Source: Branchiostoma floridae
Taxonomy: Eukaryota > Chordata > Leptocardii > Amphioxiformes > Branchiostomatidae
Assembly (NCBI RefSeq): GCF_000003815.2
Contig: NC_049980.1
Location: 4,324,742-4,388,741 of the forward strand
Direction: 5' to 3'
Length of the DNA: 64,000 nucleotides
Below are positions 43,750 through 55,444 of the stretch, piece after piece (position 1 is the first letter of the stretch; each line of letters opens with the position of its first letter). The translations under genes were made by a program, and so were the position numbers. The notes beneath the pieces are model-generated. The model did not search any database, was not told the origin of the DNA, and worked only from the letters and a program-made list of their open reading frames with translations.

Positions 43750-43794
43750 GTACTAGCCATAAACAGTTGTCTTACAGGTTTCCAGATTAAATAC

Positions 43795-43890
43795 CAAGAT
43801 TCTTTTTACAGAAGCAAGTGTTCTATTCAATCGATGTTTTGACCGTGTGTCACCCTCCTCAGGGCACTTCTGACTGGTTCACATTGCACT
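43795..43890 (-). mobile_element. Retroelement tail with hammerhead-like core
   Basis: On the minus strand it reads gtgcaatgtgaaccagtcagaagtgcc, then CTGAGGA, a stem GGTGAC-acacg-GTCA and AAAAC, then aagcttctgtaaaaagaat-like text. It matches 11085-11230. The first core block fits the hammerhead CUGANGA consensus. Confidence 0.5.
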
Positions 43891-43919
43891 ATAGGGAAGA
43901 TATTGCTGTTAACAGAAGC

Positions 43920-45420
43920 AGTGTGTTTGTGGTTGTTTGAATATTATAGAGTGACAGGATGTTAGGGGGAAATTGGAGTAACCAGAGACTCTCACTGAGT
44001 CTCAGAATGGGAAGGTTGCATGGTTAGGCCTGGGTTCAAAAGTTGGTGCATCAGAGTGGAAGAAAAATGCAAAAGCTAGCCAGCAATGTAAAAGAAATTC
44101 ACAGTCACTCAATAATGAATAAAACAAGATATTCACAATTTCAATAGACATTTCAAAGGTCAGGTACAAGGTCATCAGTTTTGTTTCATTTAGTACAGTA
44201 CTTACAGTACATTTCATACAGTACTTCCATTCATTTCTAGGATGTACATGTACTTGACAGTGACCTTGTGTACAGCTTACCACAGCGAAATAGTAGAGCT
44301 AAGTAATGATAGTTTCAGCTCAAGTTCACTGACTTCCAATCCCTCACCACTCCGTCCTTTTGTGCAACGACCTCTCGCGGTGGCAGGTTCCTGACAAGTG
44401 ACCAGACCTTGCGACCCGGCGCACTTGACCTAAATGTTGGGACATGGAACTCTTTTGTCCAAGAACAAAGGCGGAAAGGTCAAGCCAAGGACTTGGACAC
44501 GGGCGACTTGACCGGGATATCTGTGCACAATTTTCTGCTACGTTACATTCAAAATTTACAACTTTTAGGTGTGTGAATCTTTGAAATCAGCTAGCTCTCT
44601 TGAAAATTGTTTTTGAAATGAACATCACCAATTCTGAATGACGAGTATAACAATCAGGAAAAAGAACAAAAATGTACATTATTGTATAATTATAGTAAAC
44701 CATAGTATTTTACTCTTCTCTGCTGAAGTACAATACATCAATGTCCTACCATTATAATTGAATGTCTGTTATTTTGTTAGGCAGGGCATTTGTCAGGACG
44801 CAGATATCTTTTGCTTGGAAATAATAGAGCAAAGAGCATTTGAGGACAAGACTTCTAGTCCAGGACAGAACATATAGAAAAAATTCTCACTTTGAACCCC
44901 AGAGGACCTTTAGAACCTTTAGAGTGTTTGAAAAGCATTAGTCAAGTCAACTCGTTCAAAGCATTCACAATGAGACAGGAATATAATGTATTAACAATTA
45001 TCATAAAATTATCATTAATATTACTTTACATCAAGTGCTTAGTTGGGATATTAAAGACCACAACATGTGGATGACTTTGAAATCTAGAAGACCACTTTCA
45101 GAATTTTAAGTAACCGACATTGAAATGTGGTTAGGAAACTTTTAAAGATATGGGCCTCGAGCCTTTGTCACTTGTTTGATATGCAGTACTTCGTGGTCAC
45201 AGTCATTGTTTGATTCAAGGGCTTATTTCCAATGTTCACTTTTAACTGTCACTTTGAATTCAGGAAGTCATTTTCCAAATGTCACGGACACCACATGCCT
45301 CTTGTAATCCATGTCATTTGATAAAAATACCACTCTTCATACAAAGATACCTTGAAAGTTTTATATATGTCTATTTTGCATAGTTTTTGAGATATTTCAC
45401 GTTAAAAGTTTGATGTAGAT
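43920..45420. other. Non-coding stretch
   Basis: 44330-44520 is GC-richer and includes gaacaaagg (SOX-type) and aaaggtcaagg-like (nuclear-receptor-type) words, but no start site or exon. The remainder is AT-rich. Confidence 0.35.
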
Positions 45421-45790
45421 TCCTGTAGTTAGTGTCTTTCTAGCCCTGAAGTGATAATACTAGTTTTCGCACGGTTCTGAAAGCCGCTTTTGTTTTTCCC
45501 CGCTTTGTTTCCCGGGTTTGACGATTGTCGGTGAAACATTTTTGTCCCGGAGCGATGATCTTTCCTTTCATCGTCGTTCTCACTTCTGCCCCCGACAACA
45601 TGCATCATCTGCTCAAGTTGCCGCCGACGTGAAAAGAAATGAAGTTGTTGGTGCCAGAGGTTTTCAAAGAGCATTCTGCACACTGCTTTTAGAGACAAAC
45701 ATTCTGTCTGGGTCTAGCAGACTGCTACAAATGTACACAGGGCCCTTGGTCAGGCCACGACAGTCTCATTTGTACGTTCTCGGATTCTAA
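45421..45790. other. CpG-rich island, open on both strands
   Basis: About 45470-45660 is CpG-rich against an AT background. It holds a 90-codon plus-strand frame (45518-45790) and an 89-codon minus-strand frame (45429-45698). Neither has a recognised domain. It may be a decayed transposon segment or an unrecognised exon. Confidence 0.3.
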
Positions 45791-45827
45791 ATGGAGTTAT
45801 AGGGGGTAATCTCTATTTGGTTCACTC

Positions 45828-46268
45828 TTTGGGTGGGTGCTGGTACAATATAATGTACAAACCGTTTTGTTGCTGTTGGACTGGTCCAGGAAAGCCAGAC
45901 CTGAAAAAAATCTGTGGACTGGATGTTGGTCTGAATCGAAAATGAACAGATTATGCGTTCCCATGTTTTTTTGCCTTACAGGTCTAAGAAAATTGTAACA
46001 GGAGCAAAGGAGAGGGGAGTTGATAGTTATTTTCACCAAGTTTCTACAGTCAAACTTGGTCTAAAACGGAGGTAGTCAGAGTTGTTTACATAGAGATAGG
46101 ATTTTGCCAATTGACGTCGGCTACTCCACCAAACAGAATCCCTTGTAGTGAAATGGACCATTGTTTTAGGTATCGCCCATTCACAAGTTTAGTATAAGGT
46201 CTAGGTTCAGGTCCGGACCTGTACCTGGACCGTACCTGAACCTGAATTTTGTGTACCGGTACCCCTAT
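45828..46268. mobile_element. Degraded hAT-like 'ggtaccggtacag' MITE
   Basis: Ends tttgggtgggtgctggtac and gtgtaccggtacccctata and interior ttggactggtccagg and caggtccggacctg. No target duplication is visible. Confidence 0.7.
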
Positions 46269-46269
46269 A

Positions 46270-46939
46270 GTGCAGACCATTGCATGAGCCAGATTAAAGT
46301 TTTCCTCCTAAAAAGCCATGGTATCTGTGTGTACCTCAAGAGTCAAGTGTCAAACCTTTGCTTGCAAAAGAACTCACCACACTTACAAGAAAAGCAGTGA
46401 CCTTGGCAAAAAAGTGCAGGCCTGAACCGAAGCCACATTGCACTACCACTAGCTAATTGAAAAAGCTTCATACTTCTCCTCAATACTGAGGCTTTGCTTA
46501 CTAGTAATACTACTTTGTCTTTGCCCAGTGCATCTTGTTTTCAAACTTAAGTAATTTCTCAGAAACTTTGTCTGTGACTGACATCCACTTGTGTGTTTTC
46601 TTCCCATAGTCTTGCCACTGGAATAATTTCTAAGAAACCTAGGCAGTGAAAGTGACTCATGTTATTTCCCTCACATCTTTCCGCTGACTAACACTCCCTA
46701 GGGGACGGGAATATCACAGAAAGATTCCATCATCATTCCATCCTGGTGACTTATGGGTATCCAGGAAGGAAATGAGAACCACCGGAATGTTCATGACAAA
46801 ATCGGGTTAGATTTTCCCCCAGTTTAACAGCTCTTCTAGCTGTGGTATTGCCTACATATAGTATAGGGTGTTTGTCTCAAAGCCCAGAGGCCCTGGGTTT
46901 GAGTCCCTTGATATGCTTTAATCTTTGTAGAAAAGTAGA
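46270..46939. other. Non-coding stretch
   Basis: A B-box-like gggtttgagtccc occurs at 46895-46907 with a weak upstream A box, possibly a decayed SINE head. Nothing else recognised. Confidence 0.3.
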
Positions 46940-47545
46940 ATAAAAACAAGGAATTTTGAAACCAGGTTTTCTGCTAATCCCTGTTCGATTTTCTTGAGCA
47001 GCTTTTGCATCTTTCTCATCACATATTCTGGCTTAGAAATAGTTTGTTTTTTATCGTCAGACATTTTGGTAAGAATGGGCCAGAAGGAAAACATTGCAGG
47101 AATTTTGAATGCAAGTTTCATAGCTTTTCCCTGTTCTTAAAAAAGATTTTGCAGCTTATTCCAGGGCTTTGTTATCCGCCTTTCTTAAAGAAAGAACTTA
47201 GTGACTTATCTTTGTGGAAGAAGGGAATAACATTGCAGGAATTTTGAATGCAAGTTTCATAGCTTTTTCCTTGTTCTTAAACAGCTTTCCCAGGATTTCA
47301 TTATCAGACTTTTCTTAAAGAAAGAGTCAGTGACTTATCTTCGTAAAGGAAGGAAATAAAATTACAGGAATTTTGAAAGCAGGTTTCATAGCTTTTCCTT
47401 TCAAGGGCAGTCGCAAAAGACTTTTTGATACCGCTCAGACTTGAGGTAAATATTTCTATATAACGCATCATCTTATCTCTATACAGGAAAGGAATAAAAG
47501 CACAGGAATTCTGAGAACAGGTTTCATACATTTTTATGGTTTCCT
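46940..47545. repeat. ~135-bp tandem array
   Basis: The phrase acaggaattttgaa-gca-gtttcatagcttttcc recurs with landmarks at 47096, 47235, 47364 and 47502 (spacing 129-139), plus degenerate copies near 46944 and 47939. Minus-strand frames show a repeated peptide (YETC-QNSC-F), which follows from the array. Confidence 0.85.
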
Positions 47546-48430
47546 AGTAGTAGGGAAGAACGTATTGTATTTACTGGTGTGTTCTTTTTGTTCTTTTTTG
47601 TACTTCTTCTGTCAGTAGCCAATCAGAGGTAAGGTTAGATATTACTTGAGTGTCTTTGAGCATCAGTATTGTACCATTATGATAGTCACAGTTTTTAACA
47701 CCCAAGCAGGATTGATAACTCAGATACTTGCTTTTCTGAGCTTGCACTGCATGGTTCACAGCCTTGAGGGTGCAAAGGGAATACAGATATACTTGTGATT
47801 CTCAGGTATATCAGTATTCCCCTTGCACCCCCTTTCTCTGGCACAGACACAAAGGATCTCCTAGGTAATCCTTTCCCAAGTAATGATGAGCCGTTTTTGG
47901 CTTCCTTGTGCAAAAAGAAGATAAAACCGCAGGAATTCTCAAAACAAAATCAAGTTTCCCAGTAAAGGTTTGCCCAATTGTTACGCAGCTAAAGCAGTAT
48001 TCTCAGTGGATCTTATCAGGCTTAGTCACAGTCACAGAGGATCTTACTCTTCCTAACCACAGTTCAGAAAGGCTCAAGAGGGCCAAAGAAATTACATTTT
48101 GTAGTTGACGTCCTCTGGAGAAACTAAATTGAGTACCAGGTCTGAGCCCGTTGGCATTACTGCTTGCAAAAGACACTCACAAGTGGTCATCAATCTGTCG
48201 CCAACAGAGGCTGACAGTTGCCTGAAATATTTTGCAAAATTTAAAAAGAATCGCAACCTGTAAAATGCTGTGAATGGGCACAAACTAAATAGGAGTGGCA
48301 ATTTTGCCTGTTTAGTTTTAATTTTTCACCAACAGGCTTGGCCTGGTGAGATACCGTCTTACATGTAAGTCTGATCAAGAGTGTGAACAAGAAGATATGT
48401 AGTGTAAGTTGTGGTCTTTCGTCATAAAGA
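47546..48430. other. Non-coding stretch
   Basis: No recognised gene. 47935-47960 is one more degenerate unit of the preceding array. Confidence 0.4.
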
Positions 48431-48433
48431 TTT

Positions 48434-48600
48434 GCTTTATTCTGTGTGTGTGTGTGAGAGTGCGTGTTTGCGTGCACATGTCTGTATTGTGTTTGTGTCA
48501 GCACATCTGTGTGTTCCTGTCTTTCTTTCTCTCTGTACACGTATGTGTCTGTCTGTTTGTCTGTGTGCGTGTGACATACTGTGTATATGTTTTTGTTATA
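48434..48600. repeat. TG-rich simple repeat
   Basis: Imperfect tgtg/tgtc runs over about 165 bp; hydrophobic and Cys-rich frames here are artefacts. Confidence 0.85.
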
Positions 48601-48835
48601 CCTGATATACACAGAATGCAGTGTTGCCAACACCCAGTGCTACTATTTTCGTCTGTTGGACAAACAGCATGGTTAAGTTCAGAGGATGTCTGCCATCTCT
48701 GGTTGCCTTGTTTCTCCATTGTTTCATGATAGATATTGACCATGCTGGGTTGACAGTTCCCAGGCTGCCATCTCCCATTCTCCCCCATGATAAATCCCCA
48801 CCATGTTGGCTACGTTCCCACTGTGGCTTATGAAA

Positions 48836-49445
48836 CCCTCCCTGGCAATCCTCCAACACTGACCTGTTCCTTGCATAACAGGACTGGACATGTTACTGTA
48901 TCTGCGTTGCATAATCAGTACACAAAATTCAGGTCCAGGTCCAGTTCATGTCTAGAGGATCAGGACTGGTCCAGGTCTGGACCTGAACCTGGACCTGACT
49001 TGTGTCCTTGTAGCAGCCAACACTGACCTGTTCTCTGCATAACATAGTCTGGAGATGTTACTGTATCTGTGTTGCATAACCAGTAGGGGTGGGTACCGGT
49101 ATAGAAAATTCAGGTCCAGGTACGGTCCAAGTCCAGAGGATCAGGTCCAGGTCTGGACCTGATTGTGAAAACTTGTGTCCTGGTAGCAGCCAACACTGAC
49201 CTGTTCTCTGAATAACAGGGTCTGGAGATGTTACTGTATCTGCATTGCATAACCACGTAGGAGTGGGTACCGGTACAGAGAATTCAGGTCCAGGTCCTGT
49301 TCAGGTCCAGTGGATCAGGTCCAGGTCTAGACCTGAACCTGGACCTGATTGTCTGTGAAAACTTGTGTCCTGGTAGCGGCCAACACTGACCTGTTCCCTA
49401 AATAACAGAGTCTGGAGATGTTATACTGTATCTGCGTTACCAAGG
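48836..49445. repeat. 164-190-bp tandem array containing MITE cores
   Basis: The phrase ccaacactgacctgttc starts at 48853, 49017, 49190 and 49380. Each full unit contains a short palindromic core of the 'ggtaccggtacag' MITE (gggtaccggtacaga-aattcaggtccaggt...gacctgaacctgg). A MITE copy was therefore captured before the array expanded. Confidence 0.9.
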
Positions 49446-49855
49446 AGGTTATATAACCTCCTTGGTATTACATAGCCAGTCTTCCACTTTGAATGCAATG
49501 TGCAGCAGTTAAGTACAAGAGCATTTCAAAAACTGAATGACATAACTAGATATTAGACAAAATTTTAGCAAAAATGCTGAATGTTGTCCCTGGGCTGAGC
49601 TTCTCGAACACAATATCAAACCATTAGACTTGCCCTGTAGTATTGTGTGTAGGTGAAAAAAATATCAGATTTAATTTTCTGACGGAAGAAGAAGAGGAAG
49701 AGTACACCAGCAAAAACTATATGTTTTGCCTATTAGGGAAAAAATATATATGAAAGTTATATGCCCTGGCTTGCACGTATAGTGTGGGGCATATGTCATA
49801 GTTGCGTTCTGCAGTAAAGCTCATAAAAATGATTTATGAGACAGAAAACCTTCTA
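49446..49855. other. Non-coding stretch
   Basis: Begins with a small palindrome, aaggaggttatataacctcctt (49441-49462). No gene recognised. Confidence 0.4.
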
Positions 49856-49857
49856 TT

Positions 49858-49995
49858 GGAGTGAGTGAGTAAGTGAGTGAATGAGTGAGTGAGTGAGCGA
49901 GTGAGCGAGTGAAGGAGTGAAGGAGTGAGTGAGCAAGGGAGGGAGGGAGCAAATCAGAGTGAATGATAGAGTGAGTGAGAGTGAGAGTGAAATAG
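49858..49995. repeat. (GTGA)n microsatellite
   Basis: About 140 bp of gagt-type tetranucleotide repeat. Confidence 0.95.
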
Positions 49996-50154
49996 TGTTT
50001 GAATATACTTAATATGTGTAAAAAAAGCTGAGTCATGGCATGAGTTAGGAAAACAACAACAACAATCATTATGGCAAAAGAAACTTTGAAAAGATGTCAA
50101 GGCTTTGCCCACATATCGAAGAGCACAAGTCTACAGCATCGCTTACACTGTTAC

Positions 50155-50304
50155 CTCTGTCCTACTTTAAGTCTCTGTCGTAAATACATTACACAACATT
50201 CACCACCCCTGGAACATGTCTTGTCATCGCGGAGGCAGTCTGGAGTTTTGCCACGTTTTTCCGTCATGTTTCTGGAATCTATGTGCGAACGTTGTTGACA
50301 GCAA
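50155..50304 (-). CDS. Candidate cysteine-rich secreted-domain exon
   Basis: On the minus strand a pyrimidine-rich tract (ctcaatctttctagattcttgcacag) precedes a 150-bp frame that ends at a possible donor acagag|gtaaca. The peptide reads CCQQRSHIDSRNMTEKRGK, then TPDCLRDDKTCSRGGECC and VMYLRQRLKVGQ. The C-x6-C-x4-CC spacing followed by a G-Q ending resembles knottin or colipase-fold modules such as the Dickkopf second domain or prokineticin, but the middle cysteine expected in those families is absent. The segment is GC-richer than its surroundings. Without a second exon or a homologue this is a hypothesis; the plus strand is also open here. Confidence 0.3.
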
Positions 50305-50494
50305 CTGTGCAAGAATCTAGAAAGATTGAGGATCGTACGCCAAACTGTCACGCCCGGTAAATAATTGGAGTGTTGAAGATACATTGCAGACTGGATTACA
50401 AAACCTGTAATAGTAACTCAGTGGAGGTCTGATCTGATCATCAAAATCTCAGGAACAAAAATTGATCTGATTGACATTTACATGTATATCAATA

Positions 50495-51180
50495 CAGTCC
50501 AACCTGGTCCTTCTGTACCCTTTACATAATGACAGCCTAGCCATTGATATACAATGATACCAGTCCTGTACTAGCTAGTGACCACGGCTCTACATAAGGA
50601 CCTCCTAGCCTTTGATATACAATCATACACAATATGTACCTGTACAATTGACCATCTCTGCATAACTGCCATAAGGACCACCTGGCCATCAATAGACAGT
50701 AAAAAAACATACTAGTGACCATCTCTACATATGGACTACCTAACTATTGATACAGTCAAACCTGTACTAGTGACCACCTCTACATTACTACTAGTACTAC
50801 CTGGCCATTGATATACAGTCAAACCTGTACTAGTGTCCACCTCTACATACATGTTTAAAGACCACCTGGCCATTGATATACATTTTTGTACAGCCAGAAG
50901 CCAAACCTGTACTAGTGACCATGCACCTCTGCATAAAGACCACCTGATCATTGATATACATTTGTGTACTGTCAAACCTGAGTGACCACCTCTATATACA
51001 TAATGGACCACCTGGTCATTGACAGAGAGTCAAGCATGTAGTGTATGACCAATTGGTCATTGATATACAGTCAAACATGTACGAGTAGCCATCTCTACAC
51101 AAGAACCACCTGGCCATTGATATACACAGTTAAACCTGTTCTATAGTAACCACCTCTGCATAATAGACTTCGAGCCAATT
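50495..51180. repeat. ~60-75-bp minisatellite, about ten units
   Basis: The phrase ccattgatatacagtcaaacctgtactagtgaccacctctacataaggaccacctgg recurs in near-tandem with point changes and small indels. A related single copy in the opposite orientation is at about 59760-59860. Confidence 0.85.
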
Positions 51181-52870
51181 TTATTTAGTGATCCCTTAAT
51201 TGTAATTTTTCCCAATGATACAATCACCTGTCCACATAATCACCTGTCCACATTGGCCAGTCCCTTGCTTTGTCTATTTGGGCAGTTTTTACAGTACATT
51301 TTGTATTGGTAGAAGTCTTCTGTACCAGATGTTGCATGTAGATCATCACCCTCAAACAGGGGCATCTCACTACTAACAGTTGATAACCTTGGACGACCTT
51401 CCCACATGGTTCCGTGACCTTCCCATAGAATCTGGGTCAATCCCCTGGGAGCCGGCTCTCCAATTAAGCCTCGTTAGGGCCCCTTTAACGGCTTCTCAGG
51501 CCATTAGGTGTCCGCTGGACCGTGGGTTCAGCCCTGAACTTGGTCTTGACCTGTAGTTAACCCTAATTTGGTGGTGAAAGATAGGGAGAAACAAAGCTGA
51601 ATGCTGGAGCAGTGGGGTATGTTCAGTAAGGGTATAATCAGACGGATTACAATCTAGGGGCCGCTCTGTAATCAATATAATGCCCCAGATTACACAGAAA
51701 TAATTCACTTGTACTGATAAAGGCATGTTTTCTGGTATCCATCCATAGTTTAAGCTGCGGTCCCGTATCAGAGAAATGTTTTCTAATTTTTCAAAGTGGT
51801 GGAGAGGGCAGCAGTTATTGGATAGGGCCAAGGAATTACTACATGTAGATTGGACTATGTGTATTTGATATGGGAACTTGATAGGGCTATGGGAATGGTA
51901 TTTGTAAAGGTACTGTGTAGGGCTATATATGGGTACTGGATAGAGCTTTCAGGTATTGAAGAAGGTCAGGATTGGGCAGCATACTACAGTGAGGACTTAG
52001 AGTCTCATTCCTGTATTACTCCGAGTGTAGAGTCTAAAGGAATCCGGGCTAAAAAATTATCTGGCCCGCAAAGCGTTGTTTTAGGTGGACCATAAATTCC
52101 CATTAATAAACCATAACTGATATGAAAAGGAATTTCGATGAAAGCTTGTGTATTACTGGCATGATCATGCACGAAAGTTTCGTGACCCGATCGATCCTCG
52201 GACGTTTACGTTTATTTGTACTGAGTGCTCCGGTCAGGCTAGGGGTATTGAAAACGACCTCTAGCGGATAGCGGCTAGGTGCATTTTGAAATGTGATAGA
52301 AATCGTTGCGTCGGCTAGATTTGGGTGAAAATTTTTTTATTGTCTAACAAACGTGTGTGCTTACAATAGAAAGCAAAACATCTCCAAATAGACTGCGTTT
52401 TAATTGGATTTGCGGACAAAGAAATTGTGTGTTAAAGCATGGAATTCAATGGGGCGATCTAATTGTGTAATGAGACCTTAGAGATGAAGAAAAGGCTAGT
52501 TTAGGGCACGAATACATTCATTTTGCGTTTAAAAAAAATGTGATTTCATCTAGGCTAAGACAGAACGGACCATTGACAATTATTGATAACGCCTTAAGAC
52601 ATAACATAAGATTTACCATCATTTCAATAATAATGTTTTACATACTTTATAGATATAACAAGTGTTATATGTTATAAGTGTTATAAAATGCTGAAAATGT
52701 TCAAGTGTTCTTTCATCAAGTCTTTCCTGTCCTTTTTGCCACCTGTCAAAAGCCTTTTCATAATTACTGGTAACGTTAATATCCCACAAGATCACTGGTA
52801 GTGCTTGAAAAAATCCCCAAAGCCTACCACATTTTACCCTCAAGTTCAAACGATTTTCTTACATGTGTAG
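51181..52870. other. Non-coding stretch
   Basis: 51990-52055 shares text with 14440-14500 (dispersed repeat). 52150-52330 is CpG-richer. No exon recognised. Confidence 0.35.
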
Positions 52871-52872
52871 TT

Positions 52873-52938
52873 ACGGTCAGACGTTTTGTCAGTGTCACTG
52901 TCGAAAAACAGTGGAGACCATCTGAAACGTCTGACCGT
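52873..52938. repeat. Hairpin, 14-bp perfect arms
   Basis: ACGGTCAGACGTTT (52873-52886) and AAACGTCTGACCGT (52925-52938) pair perfectly, and a nested cactg/cagtg stem lies in the loop. Confidence 0.85.
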
Positions 52939-55440
52939 TTCCAAAATCATATCCAGTTGCTTGAGTAACTGCTTTTTGGTAGATTTTCTTAGTTTTGTAC
53001 CAACACTGCCGAAAAAGTTACAACAAGAGTCTAGAGTTATCGTGGTTAATAATAATAGAAGTTTATTTGCAAGTTCGTGCCCTAGGGCGAATTGCAAGTA
53101 CATGGTATAAACATAGTGACAATGGACAGTCATGAACAATACTCTGCTCTTACTAATACTAGTGTTGGCTATTTCTGAACAGGGTTTGACTTCTTTTTTG
53201 GAAGCAGAGGGAGACGAAAAGCCCCACCTTTTCTACATTTGTGGGTTCTGCAATTTCAAGAGAAAAGTGGCTTAAGTTTCTATTCGTTTGTCAATGTCGG
53301 AAAGTTAGTAGAAAGTTAATGGAAAGCTTCTGTAGTCAAGTTGATATTCAGTAATCAACATCCCATAGGAATAGTGCTTGACAACATCCCAAAAGCTTGT
53401 TGGCTTTATCTTGAAGTTGAAACAGTTTCCGTATTTTTGTAACAAGTACCGGTAATGGCCAAGATGCTTAACATGTTTCTCCTTTCCGGAAGCAATCCCA
53501 GCAATTATCTTGAAGCCACCTGCGAGTGGCGTAAGACTTAAGAATCGACTGACTTTAAGGGTTACTGTTACAACACAATGTTTCAATGTTACGTTTTTTG
53601 GGGAGAAAATTCTGTGTGCTTTCAAGACAATACATTATACTAATCTCATAATGTTTATGTCCAATAATACAAATTGTGTAGAATTAAAGTGGCATTTTAT
53701 GCCTTAGGCCATGTTGATTTGATTGTATGGATGACGTCTATGCGCATCAATTTTCTGCCCTTATAATTAAAAAAAAATATATATATTTTCAACCGTGTTA
53801 TACAAATAACTCATACAAAAGTATCAGCAAAATGAGCAAATCTAATATGTGCTGTAGATTGAAAAAGAAGATATATTTGAAAACATAATTGTTATATACT
53901 AATGTCATAAAATGCCAACGTCAATTCAAAGATAGAAAGGACAGTGAGAACAAAAATCTATTTTTCTCAATAAAGTTTTAAATCTCAAAGTTTCAAATGA
54001 AGAATCTATTGTTCAGCATTTCATACTTGGCCTAACAGTAAAACAGGCATTCCGGCCTTATGTGTAATGTAGAGATGTGGCTCCTGGACATTGTTACACA
54101 TGTACAGGTGTTCTGTTAGATGCACCTGTTCAGCCTTGTAAAATACCTTGTCTGTTGTATTGTGTTGACTAGAGGGAGAGCTTGTCAGAACTTGATGTAC
54201 ACGATCACTCATGGCCTCCTTAATTAACTTCCCAACGGAAATGTACTTAACAGTGCAGGAGGAACATTTAGGTGTGCCCTCAAGTCAAAACATTTTCCTC
54301 ATTCTCTGACAAATACAGGCAGTCCAAGAAACGCTCGTTCTTTTCCAAAACAAGTACGCAATTGTCTTTATAACACCTGTTAAAGAAATCTCGTTAAGTA
54401 TTGCTAATTAACATCCCCAAGGAAAGAGAATAACAGTAGCAGCATTCTATAGAAGCATGTGGCCGGATGGAAGCGAAAGTTTTTAGACAATTTTGTAACA
54501 AATACATGTAATCGAAGAAAAATTCTGTCAACAAGCAAGAATTCTGTTCGGATTCCACTATGCCAGCTGTCAATACACTCTGTTAGGCATTGCTATGTAA
54601 AGGCCCTCAGGAACATACATTACACAATCCTAGAAGCATTTCTTATGTATACATGAATTTAGTATTGTACACAGTGTGCATTGAAATTTGGAACTAGTGT
54701 TCTAGGCAGCCTGAAATTTTTTTCCGTCCCCTGGATTTTGAATGGCAATCCTATCAAAGGGGCGACGGTCCTTACGGGGTTTGGGGATACGCTTCCCTGG
54801 AAAATTTTGAAATCTCCACCCTCTGAAATGCTATTCCATGTATTTTTAGGGGCAAATTTTGCTCGTAGACTCAGCTTGGTTCAATTGATATCTTTACATG
54901 CCGATTTTTGCCATTACTTTGGCACTGTTGTATTATTTTCACCGATTTTTTTATGATTTAGATATTGCGGAATACATGAAAGTATGACTTACAAGACGAA
55001 GACCAAAAAATACCCAAAACGAAGAAAATTCATTCTTCATCTCTGAAATTCATTGAGTAATCTTTCGAACCCCCCAGTGCCACACCGGTGCCCAAAGTGC
55101 AGTGAGATACCACCTTAACTTCATCAGAGTGTTACTTGTTAGATTAAGAAGAGTCAGCAGTTGACATGAAGAGCGCCACAGGAAGAGATTCTAAAATTCC
55201 TTCTTTTATCAGTGAGATCTCCCTGTCAGGATCAGAGTCAGGGTAACAGATGTGTGAACAGGTTTGTCTGTCTGTGTGAAATTGTACATTAAAGTGGTGA
55301 TTTTGTAGCTGATTGAAACATTGGCAGAAGTTCATGCAGGTAGATGCTTGTTGGGATGATAAGAGAGGGGTAAGGGACATACATAGTACTTGACCTCTCC
55401 AAGTCAATTTTACAAAAAATTTAGTCAAAGTTTTAACGAG
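52939..55440. other. Non-coding stretch with repeat fragments
   Basis: 52940-52979 repeats half of the 1395 hairpin, and 53708-53770 (gccatgttgatttgattgtatggatgac) matches 1115-1165. 54730-54850 (ggggtttggggatacgcttccctgg-aaaattttgaaatct) resembles 58010-58085, a common dispersed repeat. No gene recognised. Confidence 0.45.
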
Positions 55441-55444
55441 AAAG

